Assembly (NCBI RefSeq): GCF_000407145.1
Contig: NZ_KE136476.1
Span: 186,001 to 250,000 of the forward strand
DNA length: 64,000 nucleotides
From: Enterococcus caccae ATCC BAA-1240
GTDB taxonomy: Bacteria > Bacillota > Bacilli > Lactobacillales > Enterococcaceae
Reading direction: 5' to 3'
Shown one piece after another: positions 35,515-43,613 of the stretch (position 1 is its first letter; every line of letters starts with the position of its first letter). The notes below the pieces were generated by a model that was given only the letters and a program-made list of their open reading frames with translations, did no database searches and was not told the origin of the DNA. The translations under genes were made by a program, and so were the position numbers.

Positions 35515-36033
35515 ATGAAAAGAATTATACTCGTATTGAATCATGTACAGGCAGGAATGGGGAGTGATGAAAATGCCCATTTAGCTCCTGGCGGTAAGAA
35601 AGCAGCGATGGGTCCAGGTCAGACATTAAGTCCATTCTTTGAAGAACAGGATGCACAAATTGTAGCCACTCTTTATTGTGGCGATCAATATTATTTAGAA
35701 AATCAAGAAGAAGTGACGAAAAAATTTGTAGGCTTTGCTAAAAAGTTCGAAGCCGATGCTATTCTATGTGGTCCAGCCATGCAGTACCCAAACTTTGGAG
35801 AAATGGCCGCTAAATTAGCGATTTCCTTTAATCAATATGGGCTTCCAGCAGTTGCGGCAATGTCTGTTGAAAACCCAGCGACAGAGAAATATAAAAGACA
35901 AATTCCAATCGTTAAAATGCCGAAAAAAGGCGGCATTGGCTTGAATGATTCATTTAAAAATATGGCACGATTGACTGCTAAAAAAGCACATGGACAAGAC
36001 ACGACAACAGTGGAAAAAGAGGTTTGCTTTTGA
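35515..36033 (+). CDS. Stand-alone GrdB N-terminal-domain protein
   Basis: A 172-residue protein that matches only the N-terminal part of GrdB, the selenoprotein subunit of clostridial glycine/sarcosine/betaine reductase. Shared segments are LNHVQAGMGSDENA, AMGPGQTLSPFF, ATLYCGDQYYLEN, ILCGPAMQYPNFGEMA and SVENPATEKYKR. The second half with the selenocysteine site is absent and there is no in-frame TGA, so it is not a reductase of that type. Its role beside a PTS and glycosylasparaginase is unknown. ATG 35515 is preferred to the adjacent TTG. Confidence 0.8.
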   Translation: MKRIILVLNHVQAGMGSDENAHLAPGGKKAAMGPGQTLSPFFEEQDAQIVATLYCGDQYYLENQEEVTKKFVGFAKKFEADAILCGPAMQYPNFGEMAAKLAISFNQYGLPAVAAMSVENPATEKYKRQIPIVKMPKKGGIGLNDSFKNMARLTAKKAHGQDTTTVEKEVCF

Positions 36034-36099
36034 TAAGTTCAGCTTATCAAACCGTTCAAAGCAGATAACACTCTAAGAGTACTCCTATAAGTAAGCGGA

Positions 36100-36135
36100 A
36101 CAGACGTAAAACAAATGCATTTGTTTTACGTCTGT
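36100..36135. terminator. Perfect 36-bp palindrome, probable terminator
   Basis: Two 18-base arms (arm ACAGACGTAAAACAAATG) form a perfect palindrome with no spacer. It lies about 65 bases after the GrdB-like gene and likely folds as a terminator hairpin, although only TTTC follows the arm. A smaller hairpin, TTGATAAG/CTTATCAA, overlaps the end of the GrdB-like gene. Confidence 0.6.
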
Positions 36136-36180
36136 TTCTATAGATTGAGAGTCAGAGCAAAATTAGAAGGGATCTCCCCT

Positions 36181-36237
36181 TTGACAAACCGTAAAAAAAG
36201 AGCTATTATTATTATATTGATTGACTACATATGTAGT
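36181..36237 (+). promoter_or_regulatory. cop promoter and CopY-type cop box
   Basis: A -35 TTGACA (36181-36186) and -10 TATTAT (36204-36209) are 17 bases apart. ACTACATATGTAGT (36224-36237) contains the cop box TACANNTGTA and lies just past the start site. CopY binds such boxes and leaves on copper excess. Confidence 0.88.
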
Positions 36238-36279
36238 TTTGTCTAGTGGATCAAGAAAACGGTAAAAAGGAGACTTTTT

Positions 36280-36726
36280 ATGTCAGATAATAAAAAAACA
36301 TTAACTATCACTGATGCAGAATGGGAAGTCATGCGTGTTGCTTGGGCGACACAAGAAACCACAAGTAAAGAAGTGACCGATATTCTTAATGAAAAAACTG
36401 AGTGGAAAAGTACAACAGTCAAGACTTTACTGAGTCGTTTAGTCGATAAAGGAATGTTAGGTACCACACGTAATGGCAATAAGTTTACCTATTTTCCATT
36501 AGTGGAAGAACGCAAAAGTATCGAGGCACTCTCGAAAGAGTTGTTGACCAAAGTTTGTAGTAAGAAAGTCGGAAATGTTCTTGAATCAATTATCGATGAC
36601 AGTCTACTAAGTTTTGACGATATCGATCAATTGGAAAGACTACTGAAAGAAAAACGAAAGTCAGCAGTAAAAGAAGTGCCCTGTAACTGTATCAAAGGGC
36701 AATGTCAGTGTCATTTAGTTAGTTAG
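36280..36726 (+). CDS. copY: CopY/BlaI family copper-responsive repressor
   Basis: A 148-residue repressor. The N-terminal winged HTH (about 8-75) has ITDAEWEVMRVAWA and KSTTVKTLLSRLVDKGML; the C-terminus carries CNCIKGQCQC (135-144), the CxCx4CxC metal site that swaps zinc for copper(I) in E. hirae CopY. It represses the cop operon through the cop box 43 bases upstream, so it is autoregulated. copZ follows in the same transcript. Confidence 0.93.
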   Translation: MSDNKKTLTITDAEWEVMRVAWATQETTSKEVTDILNEKTEWKSTTVKTLLSRLVDKGMLGTTRNGNKFTYFPLVEERKSIEALSKELLTKVCSKKVGNVLESIIDDSLLSFDDIDQLERLLKEKRKSAVKEVPCNCIKGQCQCHLVS

Positions 36727-36762
36727 TAGTGCTAAAAAAACAATTATAAGGAGTGTTTATCA

Positions 36763-36963
36763 ATGGAAAAAACAGTAACGATCAACGGAATGAAATGTGA
36801 TGGGTGCGTAAACATCGTCAAAGAAAATTTTGAAAAAATTGCAGGAGTTCAATCTGCAAATGTTGATTTAGAGAACAAATCAGCATCAGTAACAAGTGAT
36901 AGAGAAATTTCAAATACTGAATTGCAAAATTCATTATCAGAAACAAAATTTACTGTAGCATAA
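36763..36963 (+). CDS. copZ: Copper chaperone CopZ
   Basis: A 66-residue HMA-domain protein with the copper(I) site MKCDGC (CxxC at about 12-15) and the usual beta-alpha-beta pattern (GVQSANVDLENKSASV). It carries copper(I) to CopY and to Cu-ATPases. Ribosome site AAGGAG. A terminator follows, and neither copA nor copB is in the window, unlike the classical enterococcal copYZAB order. Confidence 0.92.
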   Translation: MEKTVTINGMKCDGCVNIVKENFEKIAGVQSANVDLENKSASVTSDREISNTELQNSLSETKFTVA

Positions 36964-37000
36964 AAATAAGCTGAACGAAAAGAATGTTTATTCAAATAGA

Positions 37001-37042
37001 AGTGTGGGCAAAACTAAAACAGTTTTGCACCACACTTTTTTT
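37001..37042 (+). terminator. Rho-independent terminator
   Basis: AGTGTGGGCAAAACT pairs with AGTTTTGCACCACACT, followed by T7. It ends copYZ. Confidence 0.9.
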
Positions 37043-37080
37043 GTATACTAATGGTGCAGCGATTCGCTAGTGCAAAAGAA

Positions 37081-37094
37081 TGTCTGCGCTTACA
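37081..37094 (+). promoter_or_regulatory. Weak cre-like site
   Basis: TGTCTGCGCTTACA matches the cre consensus TGWAANCGNTNWCA with two mismatches. It lies about 85 bases upstream of a PTS regulator gene, where CcpA control would make sense. Confidence 0.35.
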
Positions 37095-37179
37095 ATTTTG
37101 CAATTAAATGTTGCAACAATCTCCACTAATCAATCACCCCGTCCAACTATATAATGAAATCAGACAAGGAGAGAAGCAA

Positions 37180-39264
37180 ATGAAAGATCGAACGATACAA
37201 ATATTTAAACGATTTATTTGGTCAGATTATTCTTTGACTCTGGATGAATTAAGCGAGGATTTCCAAGTCAGCAATCGAACAATCAGAAATGAGATTAAAG
37301 AGATCAATGCATTTCTCATCAGTCATAAATTGTCAGAGATTAAAACGATCCGAAACAGAGGAATGGTTTTAACACTAGAGCAATCAGAAAGAAAACAACT
37401 AGAGATCGTCATTGATGAAAAAAATGAATTTGACTATTTGAGCCGAGAAGAGCGGATTTTTGACTTGATTTTGGCTTTTTCTTTGTCGGAGCATCCTGTT
37501 TTTTTATATCAAAAGGAATCAGAGTATCAAATATCAAAAAGTACAATGGATGAAGATATGCGAAGGGTCAGAAATACTCTTCTCGCGTATGGTATCGAAG
37601 TGTTGAGTATTCCTAAACAAGGGATCGTTTTAAAAGGATCAGAGCGAACGATACGAACGATGATTTATGATGTGATCAACCAATCAATTGATAGTTTACG
37701 CTTTCTTGATGAAAAAGAAGCTGGTTTAAGTGTTTCAGAAAAACATTTATTTCGCTATATTCCTAAAAAGGTATTAAAAAAAATCGATCATGTATATCAT
37801 CAAACGATTTCTTCAAGAGAAGATATTTATCGCAATCAGTTAGTCATGTTTACAGCTGTTTGGTTAAGTCGCTATTTAAGACAAGAATTGATTCCAAGTT
37901 CTGATTGGGAAGTTTGGGATACAGAGCAAAATAAGCGTAGACTTTCTTTTGTTCATCAATTGTGTCGCACTTTAGCAGTTAGACCTCCGGTATCAGAATT
38001 GAATTATATCTTGTTTATGTTGGAAACTTTTAATACTGGGAGCATAAGCAATTCTGTTGAGTGGGTACAAGCCCAATTGTTGTCGATTCAGCTGATTCAA
38101 TTTGTCGAACAAACGACGCAAATTCCCTTTTCTAAAAAAGAAGAATCCCTACATGAAGGCTTATATCGTCATATGGCTGGTTTGATCAGTCGGGTGAAAA
38201 GTGAAATACAAATTTTAAACCCGTTAAAAGAAACGGTAAAACGGTATTACGGCAATATTTATTTTGCGATTGAAACATTTGCGCCAACGATTGAAGCAAT
38301 CACTAAAAATGAACTCAGCGAGGACGAAATTGCCTTTTTGACAATTCACTTTTCGACTTCGGTAAGTGCGATCAATCAAGAGCTGCAATATACCTATAAG
38401 GCAGTTGTAGTCTGTAATCATGGAACAGCTACCGGTCGATTATTGGCAGAACATTTGAAAGAACTATTTAGTATTGAGATAGTAGCTGTTCTAAGTACAG
38501 GTGAGATGGAACTGATCAAAAAACTAGATGTTGATTTGATTTTTTCAACACTGAGTTTAACCTATCCTGACAAGCCGATTTTAGTTGTAGATCCGATAAT
38601 CAAAGTAGAGAGTCGAAAAAATATTCAAGAGTTCTTAGAACGAAATAGGCAGTTTAAACGTTTAGTAAATACTGACAATGATTCTACGGAGTTATTTTAT
38701 AAGGTTCTTGATTTAGTTAAAGAAAGTGGCGGTACGATTTCTAGCGATATCTATCAACAGTTAGAGACCACTTTTGATCAGAATCATTTAAAGATAAATA
38801 AAAGGGAGTTGCAGCCGATGCTGAAAGATGTCTTGAAAAAAAGTGATATCTTGTTACTGGAAAAATGTCCAGATTGGGAGAGTACGATTCGACGAGTAGC
38901 ACGTCCACTCTTAAAAGAAAACTGTATTAATGAATCATATGTAAAGGCAATGATTGCTTCTGTCAATGAATTTGGGCCATACATCGTGATGGGAAAACAT
39001 CTCGCTTTAGCCCATGCGAGGCCAGAAGATGGCGTTAATAGATTAGGTATAAGTGTTGCAACATTAGCTGAACCTGTTGTCTTTGGCAATGAAGCCAACG
39101 ATCCTGTAAAAATTATTTTTTGTCTGGCAGCGGTGGATTCATTTTCCCACTTAAATATTATGAAAAGCTTGATTGAATTGATTAACGACGAGACAAAAAT
39201 AAATCGATTAGTGCGGTGTAGTAGTGTCTCTGATTTTGAAGCAATTTTATATGAAGAGTGTTAA
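37180..39264 (+). CDS. BglG-family PRD transcriptional regulator with EIIA domain
   Basis: A 694-residue paralogue of the 2135-4186 regulator. It has N-terminal HTH (TLDELSEDFQVSNRTIRNEIK), two PRDs (about 180-400), an EIIB-like part (about 405-490, AVVVCNHGTATGR) and a C-terminal EIIA domain with His612 in LALAHARPEDG. It controls the following IIB-IIC-aldolase-kinase operon. The ATG at 37180 follows AAGGAGAG; an in-frame start 72 bases upstream lacks a ribosome site and would overlap a possible -10 (TATAAT 37150-37155). Confidence 0.88.
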   Translation: MKDRTIQIFKRFIWSDYSLTLDELSEDFQVSNRTIRNEIKEINAFLISHKLSEIKTIRNRGMVLTLEQSERKQLEIVIDEKNEFDYLSREERIFDLILAFSLSEHPVFLYQKESEYQISKSTMDEDMRRVRNTLLAYGIEVLSIPKQGIVLKGSERTIRTMIYDVINQSIDSLRFLDEKEAGLSVSEKHLFRYIPKKVLKKIDHVYHQTISSREDIYRNQLVMFTAVWLSRYLRQELIPSSDWEVWDTEQNKRRLSFVHQLCRTLAVRPPVSELNYILFMLETFNTGSISNSVEWVQAQLLSIQLIQFVEQTTQIPFSKKEESLHEGLYRHMAGLISRVKSEIQILNPLKETVKRYYGNIYFAIETFAPTIEAITKNELSEDEIAFLTIHFSTSVSAINQELQYTYKAVVVCNHGTATGRLLAEHLKELFSIEIVAVLSTGEMELIKKLDVDLIFSTLSLTYPDKPILVVDPIIKVESRKNIQEFLERNRQFKRLVNTDNDSTELFYKVLDLVKESGGTISSDIYQQLETTFDQNHLKINKRELQPMLKDVLKKSDILLLEKCPDWESTIRRVARPLLKENCINESYVKAMIASVNEFGPYIVMGKHLALAHARPEDGVNRLGISVATLAEPVVFGNEANDPVKIIFCLAAVDSFSHLNIMKSLIELINDETKINRLVRCSSVSDFEAILYEEC

Positions 39265-39302
39265 AGGAAACAAAAATAATAAAATGACTGGAGCGAATCA
39301 TC

Positions 39303-39608
39303 ATGAAAAAACTAACGATTCTATTTGTTTGCGGAGCAGGGTTAGGGAGTAGTTTTGCGGCTCAAATGGCGGCTGAAGATGTCTTAAATCAGAAAGGGGT
39401 GGAAGCAAAACTTGAGCATACAGATATTTCATCAGCAGTTTCTATGAATCCAGATATCATAATTACCGCGCAAAACTTTCAAACACAATTTGAAAAATTT
39501 AGTATCGATGAGGAAAAAACAGCGATCATTTATCTGAAAAATATTGTTTCAAAAGCCGAAATAGATGAAAAGATCACACCAGTTTTACAAGCAAAAGGGG
39601 CTATTTAA
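39303..39608 (+). CDS. PTS ascorbate-family EIIB
   Basis: A 101-residue IIB with phospho-cysteine Cys10 in VCGAGLGSSFA. It is close in plan to the IIB at 4183, although the bodies differ. It follows the regulator by 38 bases and precedes its IIC. Substrate unknown. Confidence 0.87.
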   Translation: MKKLTILFVCGAGLGSSFAAQMAAEDVLNQKGVEAKLEHTDISSAVSMNPDIIITAQNFQTQFEKFSIDEEKTAIIYLKNIVSKAEIDEKITPVLQAKGAI

Positions 39609-39637
39609 CCAAAAAATCATAATGGAGGGGCTTTATC

Positions 39638-40927
39638 ATGGGGGTAGTTAATTTTATCATCGAGAATATTTTGACACAGGCATCGATCACGATCAGCTTA
39701 ATAGCTATGCTAGGATTGATTTTACAGAAAAAATCGATTGGTCAAGTGTTATCAGGTTCATTAAAAACATTGTTAGGGTTTCAAGTTTTAAGTGCTGGCT
39801 CTAGTATTATTGTGGGGAGTCTGACTTATTTTGGTGAGATTTTTACAGAAGGATTTCATATGCAAGGAATTATTCCTTCTATCGAAGCGATCAATGGTCA
39901 AGCAATGAATGAGCTGGGCTTAGGACGGGATATTGCGTTAACATTTTTAGCTATTTTTGTATTTAATATTTTGATTGCTCGTTTTACAAAGTGGAAGTAT
40001 ATTTTCTTAACAGGTCAAGCGATTTTATGGATGGCGACGATGACGACGGTTTTTGGGTATTTTGCCGGACTTCGTGGGATCGTATTGATCATTGTGGGAG
40101 GATTTATCGGGGGTGTTTTCGCTGTTGCTATGCCAGCGATCGCACAGCCTTTTATTAGGAAAATAACTGGGTCAAATGATATTGCCTTGGGACATTTTTG
40201 TACGATCGGTTATTTATTTGAGGCAGGTGTTGCTTGGATTTTTGGTGAACGTGGTGAAAACAAAAAGTCGGTGGAAGATATTAAATTACCGAAATCCTTT
40301 GAGTTTCTTCAAGATACGTATTTGTCTGTGATGGTCGTGATGGTTCCTTTATATATCGTAACGGTATTGTTTGCGGGTGAAACATTTGCGTCAACGTTAT
40401 CCGGCAATCAAAACTATATTATGTTTGCCTTTTTACAAGCCATTCAATTTGTAGTGGGTGTGTATGTATTGCTGGCTGGTGTTCGTTTATTACTTGGAGA
40501 AATCGTACCAGCCTTTAGAGGAATTGCAATGAAATTAGTACCAAATGCGATTCCAGCGTTAGATTGTCCAGTGTTTTTCCCATATAGCCCAAATGCAGTG
40601 ATTCTAGGCTTTATCACAACCACGATCGGTGCTGTTTTAGCGATGTTCATTTTGCCAACATTTGGTTTGGCGATGATTTTACCAGGGATGCTGACGAACT
40701 TTTTTGCAGGTGGTACAGCAGGGATTTTTGGAAATGCAGTTGGCGGCAGACGTGGCGCAATCATCGGGGGGATCGCACATGGTTTCTTTATTACGTTATT
40801 ACCAGCACTATTAGTGACGATTTTCAATAGTATGGGCTTCGTCAATGCTACAGCGACTGATGTGGATACTGTCACAGCGGCTCTCTTATATGCTTGGATC
40901 ATAAGCCCGATCATGAAAGCTTTTTAA
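39638..40927 (+). CDS. PTS ascorbate-family (UlaA-like) EIIC
   Basis: A 429-residue UlaA-type permease, paralogous to the one at 4488-5855: shared MLGLILQKKS start, ALGHFCTIGYLF in the middle, ALDCPVFFPYSPNAV (about 308) and GTAGIFGNAVGGRRGA near the end. About 10-11 helices. Ribosome site ATGGAGGGG. The aldolase and kinase downstream suggest that the sugar is phosphorylated again and split by aldol cleavage. Confidence 0.88.
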   Translation: MGVVNFIIENILTQASITISLIAMLGLILQKKSIGQVLSGSLKTLLGFQVLSAGSSIIVGSLTYFGEIFTEGFHMQGIIPSIEAINGQAMNELGLGRDIALTFLAIFVFNILIARFTKWKYIFLTGQAILWMATMTTVFGYFAGLRGIVLIIVGGFIGGVFAVAMPAIAQPFIRKITGSNDIALGHFCTIGYLFEAGVAWIFGERGENKKSVEDIKLPKSFEFLQDTYLSVMVVMVPLYIVTVLFAGETFASTLSGNQNYIMFAFLQAIQFVVGVYVLLAGVRLLLGEIVPAFRGIAMKLVPNAIPALDCPVFFPYSPNAVILGFITTTIGAVLAMFILPTFGLAMILPGMLTNFFAGGTAGIFGNAVGGRRGAIIGGIAHGFFITLLPALLVTIFNSMGFVNATATDVDTVTAALLYAWIISPIMKAF

Positions 40928-40941
40928 AAAGGGGTGAAAAT

Positions 40942-41343
40942 ATGTTTGATTTCCTGAAAAAGAAACAAAAGAGCGTTGTGAAACCAGAAGTAGAAGAAGT
41001 TTTGACAGAGGAAGAAAAAAGTGAACTTCGTAAAAAAGTTGATGAACTTGCGCTAGAAATAAATAGCGTCCAGCTGACTGACACAATACTGGCTAAAAAA
41101 TACGAAGAAACAGGTTTATTACTAGCAAAACTACATGAAATCGATCAAGCAGTCATAGCGCTAGAAAAAAGTCAGTCCTATCAAAATAGTATCGGATCAG
41201 GCTACAAAAAATTAATGAGCTTGTACAATCAAAAAAGAGCAGAAGCTGCAAGAAATGGCGATGACACTGGAATTGAGCAGTGGATGAATAAAATGGACGA
41301 TATGCGACAAATCGCCAAAAAAGTAACGATCAGCGGTCAGTAA
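40942..41343 (+). CDS. Hypothetical helical protein in PTS operon
   Basis: I do not recognise this 133-residue protein. It begins MFDFLKKKQK, is highly charged and looks mostly helical: a heptad-like stretch at about 20-50 (EEEKSELRKKVDELALEI) and a second helix pair to the end. No signal peptide or membrane segment. The start at 40942 follows AAGGGGTGA; a longer frame from 40894 would overlap the IIC end. Its place between transporter and aldolase suggests an accessory role in the same pathway. Confidence 0.7.
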   Translation: MFDFLKKKQKSVVKPEVEEVLTEEEKSELRKKVDELALEINSVQLTDTILAKKYEETGLLLAKLHEIDQAVIALEKSQSYQNSIGSGYKKLMSLYNQKRAEAARNGDDTGIEQWMNKMDDMRQIAKKVTISGQ

Positions 41344-41367
41344 AATTGAAAGATGAGGGAGAAATAC

Positions 41368-42231
41368 ATGTATACAACATTGAAAGAAGTCACGAAAACA
41401 GCAGAAGAATTGAATTTTACAGTGGGGGCTTTTAATGCCCACAATTTAGAAATGTTGCCAGAAATGATTCGAGCAGCCAAAGAAATGGGTGCCCCGATCA
41501 TTATCCAAACCAGTGTGGATACAGCCAAATACATTGGGTACGATGTATTAGTTTCAGTTGTCAAAACAATGGCTGAAAAAGAAATGGTGGATGCAGTGCT
41601 TCATTTGGATCATGCTAGAAATTTTGACGATATCAAAGAAGCAATCGATCTTGGCTACACGTCGGTCATGTATGATGGCTCTCATTTACCTTTTAAAGAA
41701 AATATTTTAAAAACAAAAGCTGTAGTGGAATATGCACATAAAAAAGGTGTTTCTGTTGAAGGAGAACTCGGAACGATCGGCGGTACTGAAGAAGGGATCC
41801 ATGTAGAGGAAAACGACAAAGTCTACACAAAACCAGAAGATGCCCGTACTTTTGTAGATGCCACAGGAATCGATGCCTTAGCCATTGCAATCGGGACGAA
41901 TCACGGTCAATTTAAATCCAAAACGGAAGTCAATTTGCCCTTATTAAAAGAAATTAACGCGATTGTTGATATTCCATTAGTTATTCACGGCGGAACGGGT
42001 GTCAAAGAAGAAGACTATCCTGAACTAATTAATAATGGTATTCGCAAATTCAATGTGGGGACTGAACTCTTAGTTAATTGGACTAAAACAGCGAAAGAAT
42101 CATTTGAACAAACTGCAGTCAATAAATCATTACGCTACAATGTAATTCCAGCTAATGAAGCATGTCACGATATCGTCAAGCATAAAATAGGCTTGTTTCT
42201 GAATGTGGAAAACCCAATCCATATAGGGTAG
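41368..42231 (+). CDS. Class II ketose-bisphosphate aldolase (GatY/KbaY/FbaA type)
   Basis: A 287-residue zinc aldolase. Zinc and catalytic segments are VLHLDHARNF (about 77-86), EGELGTIGGTEEG (about 131), AIGTNHGQFK (about 171-180) and PLVIHGGTGV (about 203-212). It cleaves a ketose 1,6- or 1,x-bisphosphate to DHAP and an aldehyde; the GatY/KbaY (tagatose-type) group fits a dedicated catabolic operon better than glycolysis. The ATG at 41368 is preferred to that at 41353, which precedes the GAGGGAG ribosome site. Confidence 0.9.
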   Translation: MYTTLKEVTKTAEELNFTVGAFNAHNLEMLPEMIRAAKEMGAPIIIQTSVDTAKYIGYDVLVSVVKTMAEKEMVDAVLHLDHARNFDDIKEAIDLGYTSVMYDGSHLPFKENILKTKAVVEYAHKKGVSVEGELGTIGGTEEGIHVEENDKVYTKPEDARTFVDATGIDALAIAIGTNHGQFKSKTEVNLPLLKEINAIVDIPLVIHGGTGVKEEDYPELINNGIRKFNVGTELLVNWTKTAKESFEQTAVNKSLRYNVIPANEACHDIVKHKIGLFLNVENPIHIG

Positions 42232-42235
42232 TCAA

Positions 42236-42853
42236 ATGAAAAAATTATTGATTTTACTTGCTGGCAGTCCGGCAACAGGGAAAACCTATCTGATCCAAAA
42301 AATCAGAGAACAGATTCCGAATATCTTCCTGATTACACCAGATGAAGGCAAAGAATTGTTTGCTGACTCAGTTGGTTTTGATTCGCTTGCTGAGAAGTCT
42401 GAGTTAGAAAAGAGAGTTTGGCGCTTTTATTATGGTGTTCTAGCGCTATATATGGATGCTGGGAAACAAGTGATTGTGTCAGAATATCCATTTAGCGATA
42501 AACAAAAAAGCACGCTTTCAAAACTAGCCAATACTTATGCGTACGAAGTGATTACGATTCGCCTAGTTGCTGATTTCGATGTGTTATGGGAAAGAAGAAA
42601 TGTACGAGATCTGGAACCAGAGCGGCATCTCAGTCATTTAATGACGCACTATCATTATCTTGATCAATTAGAGGATCGAAGCAAAGCGGACAATCACATT
42701 ACAAAAGAGGCATTCAAACAAATAATCCAAACAAGAAAATATAACGAATTTCAGTTAGGAGAAGTTCATGAGTTTGATGTTACTGATTATGGGAAAGTAG
42801 ATTATAGCCATTTGATTCACTATTTGAAACGAAAAGTCGAAAGTGAAAATTAA
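42236..42853 (+). CDS. P-loop kinase-like protein (AAA_33/zeta-toxin-like fold)
   Basis: A 205-residue P-loop NTPase with Walker A GSPATGKT (10-17), ITPDEGKELFAD, VIVSEYPFSDKQK (Walker B-like, about 80) and IRLVADFDVLWERRNVRD (lid region with arginines, about 113-130). It starts 4 bases after the aldolase stop, so it is part of the operon. It probably phosphorylates a small molecule of the pathway, perhaps producing the bisphosphate the aldolase needs; this is inference. Confidence 0.75.
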   Translation: MKKLLILLAGSPATGKTYLIQKIREQIPNIFLITPDEGKELFADSVGFDSLAEKSELEKRVWRFYYGVLALYMDAGKQVIVSEYPFSDKQKSTLSKLANTYAYEVITIRLVADFDVLWERRNVRDLEPERHLSHLMTHYHYLDQLEDRSKADNHITKEAFKQIIQTRKYNEFQLGEVHEFDVTDYGKVDYSHLIHYLKRKVESEN

Positions 42854-42875
42854 AAAATAGTCATCAATTAGTTGA

Positions 42876-42918
42876 CTAAAAACCGCCCAATGCGTTTTAT
42901 GCATTGGGCGGTTTTTAG
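42876..42918. terminator. Strong terminator
   Basis: CTAAAAACCGCCCAATGC pairs perfectly with GCATTGGGCGGTTTTTAG around a seven-base loop. It ends the aldolase operon and can serve the convergent GNAT gene. Confidence 0.92.
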
Positions 42919-42971
42919 GGAATTTCATACTCTTTATTCAGATTTTCGGTAATCTGAATAAAACGAATCGC

Positions 42972-43451
42972 TTAGTTTTTATCTCTGCGATAAACCATTA
43001 AATAATTCATAAGCATGACACCGTTACGGTATTTTACTTTTTGTTCCACTAGCTCAAAGCCAAGTGATTCAAAAAACGGTTTAGCTGTGATCGATGAATA
43101 GACCGTCAGCTCTTTTGCTCCAGCTTTCAGTGCATGATCCATTAAATCTTTAGCTAGCATCTTCCCGATACCATAGCCGATCCATTTTTTATCTACATAC
43201 AAGTAATCAAGTTCACCTGTATCCGTGATGTTACCAAAACCGATAACTTCCATTCGATTTAGAGCAACCATAGCATAGGTCGGTGCAAGTCTAGCATGCC
43301 ATTGATCATAATCAGGTGTTAGTTGGACCCATTGATCGATTTGTTGTTGCGTATAGTCTTTTTTATTGATTGCTTGAACGGTTCCATTAAATATAGTCAG
43401 TATGTCTTTCAGGTCTGATTGCTGATATTTTCTCAAACTGAATACAGTCAT
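42972..43451 (-). CDS. GNAT family N-acetyltransferase
   Basis: A 159-residue GNAT protein: LRKYQQSDLKDIL at the start, the acetyl-CoA loop YVDKKWIGYGIGKMLAKDLM (about 100-118) and the late AKPFFESLGFELVEQK. Substrate unknown. It is a single gene with its own promoter, convergent with the kinase gene. Confidence 0.88.
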   Translation of the reverse strand: MTVFSLRKYQQSDLKDILTIFNGTVQAINKKDYTQQQIDQWVQLTPDYDQWHARLAPTYAMVALNRMEVIGFGNITDTGELDYLYVDKKWIGYGIGKMLAKDLMDHALKAGAKELTVYSSITAKPFFESLGFELVEQKVKYRNGVMLMNYLMVYRRDKN

Positions 43452-43613
43452 TATTCACTCACTCCTATTCATTAAGCTTAGTTTAATCACATAATAGAAA
43501 TATGTCAAAGTATAATTGACAGAATAGAGTATTTTTTAGCAAAATAATTACCCTATTAACTTATCGAGCAATCAAGTATAATAATGCTTAATAAACAAAT
43601 GAGGTGAGTTGAT

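Noticed and set aside
35515..36033. Glycine reductase subunit B as a functional selenoprotein
   Set aside because: Only the N-terminal part is present, no in-frame UGA exists, and other Grd genes are absent.
40444..40914. Long open frame on the minus strand inside the IIC gene (and similar antisense frames in other genes)
   Set aside because: They lie opposite clear coding sequences, have no ribosome sites and encode low-complexity shadows.
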